Position numbers and translations under genes: made by a program. From the NCBI GenBank assembly GCA_001939145.1, contig LSRX01000060.1, forward strand, positions 962,071 through 1,026,070: 64,000 nt of DNA, written 5' to 3'. The DNA comes from Symbiodinium microadriaticum (lineage: Eukaryota > Sar > Dinophyceae > Suessiales > Symbiodiniaceae). This document shows positions 63,006 through 64,000 of the stretch, one piece after another. Each line of letters opens with the position of its first letter. The first letter of the stretch is position 1. The notes below the pieces were generated by a model. That model was given only the letters and a program-made list of their open reading frames with translations. It ran no database searches and was not told the origin of the DNA.

Positions 63006-64000
63006 TGCCCAGTGTCGGGTGGAAGTGATGCGTCTTAGACAAGCGCTGATCGGTGGCTTTGTACCTTCTGCCCTTGGCTATTCAACACTGGGAACCGCTT
63101 AAGCACCCAAGAAGCCGACACGGCCGCTCCGCGCCCTTATGCTTGCAACCCCCCTGTCTCTGCTCATGAAGGCGATAGCTGCAGGCGGAGACAGCTTGCG
63201 TCTTGCGTGTATGAGGAGCTATTAGTAGGCCTTAAATCTTAAAGGTTTCTGGTTCCTGTCAGCTCATGAAATTACGGAACAAGGAGCCGGAACGGCTGAA
63301 CAGTGAACTTTCGGATGTCACGTTAGTGACTGCATGCTCCTCCCCAGCCCCGGAAGCAAGCCCACCGTTTTCAGCTGAATTGCCACTCAGGCAAACCGCT
63401 TTCAGTTTCGTCTTGTATGCCACTATGCCGAAACTGATTGACCGAAAACTCCTTTTTCCGCAAGTGAGCGAAGTGATCCAAGCTTTGGGATCACGTCGGA
63501 ACCTTGTACAGTTTGCGACCTTTCAGAAATGCAGCTTTCTTCTAAATTCGCGTCACGTGCCATAACCAGCCGAGGCGGCAGTGATGCCGGCATTCACTCT
63601 TGGTTTCTGGGAGGCGGATACTCTCCCACCGTGAGCTGCTGCTGCAGGCCGCTGCAAGCCTGGCAAAGAGCACTAAAAGCGCCGCTCCCCGAGCCCTCCC
63701 CGTTTAATTCCCCCAACACCCACTCCTGCTTCATCATGTAGCTCAGCAATGTCAGCGCCGCCAAGGGCCACGCAAAGCTTGGAAACAAAGAGATGCTCAA
63801 TACGCCCAAAAGCACCTCCCAGGCTCCACACGGAACCATCTGTCAACTTGAAGCATCCAATCCACATGGCGTGATCCATGTTAGAGTTATCAGACGCTCA
63901 TGCGACTTCCATCGTCAACCTAAGCAACGAGGCAAAGGCACAGTCACTTCAGCCAGCTTCCCCAGCGTGTCCGCCGCATGGAGTGCATTCAAGCAGCTGG
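63006..64000. other. Upstream flank of IWS1, possible unrelated exon
   Basis: The stretch holds the presumed IWS1 promoter and leader. At the far end a minus ORF (63879-63673) reads WIGCFKLTDGSVWSLGGAFG and KLCVALGGADIAELHDE, which looks coding-like but has no family I recognise. It may be an exon of the next gene upstream, which would lie outside the window. Confidence 0.4.

Overview
The window looks like dinoflagellate nuclear DNA, most likely Symbiodiniaceae or a close relative. The signs are sparse genes broken into very short exons, abundant simple repeats and satellites, every recognisable gene on the same (minus) strand, and introns that mostly start with GC or GA rather than GT and nearly always end AG with G as the next exon base. 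Few ORFs here are real genes. Most genes become visible only when exons of about 27-240 bases are joined under that splice rule, with reading phase and protein family as the check.

Layout, right to left, which is the direction of transcription. An IWS1/Spn1 transcription-elongation gene (63005-58303). The N-terminal part of a DEAH-box RNA helicase, motifs I to III (57007 to about 52400). Two tandem ankyrin-type paralogues (49787-about 49130 and 47406-46905), one with an intron and one without. A 997-residue dinoflagellate-type protein of unknown function (44864-41546), whose 5' end carries an assembly gap flanked by a false 141-base duplication. A long repeat-rich stretch (about 41500-27520). 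The C-terminal exons of an NDOR1/Tah18-like diflavin reductase (27517-24745), with a 2.06 kb intron full of trinucleotide repeats. A complete seven-exon glutathione S-transferase of 222 residues (22535-20551). The C-terminal exons of a second DEAH-box helicase (19391-18226). A long cysteine-rich repeat gene made of at least twenty mini-exons (11446-5682, probably beginning further upstream). The first 4 kb are mainly a degenerate satellite with an inverted block.

The genes do not form one pathway. They are housekeeping functions (transcription elongation, RNA helicases, redox and detoxification) mixed with lineage-specific families, as is usual in unidirectional dinoflagellate gene arrays. 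I recognised no rRNA or tRNA gene, no CRISPR array and no intact transposon. Four single-N gaps and one 54-N gap lie in or next to repeats; at least three are flanked by duplicated sequence and look like assembly artefacts.

All exon joins were made by eye. Phases close exactly where coordinates are given, but transcripts have not been checked.
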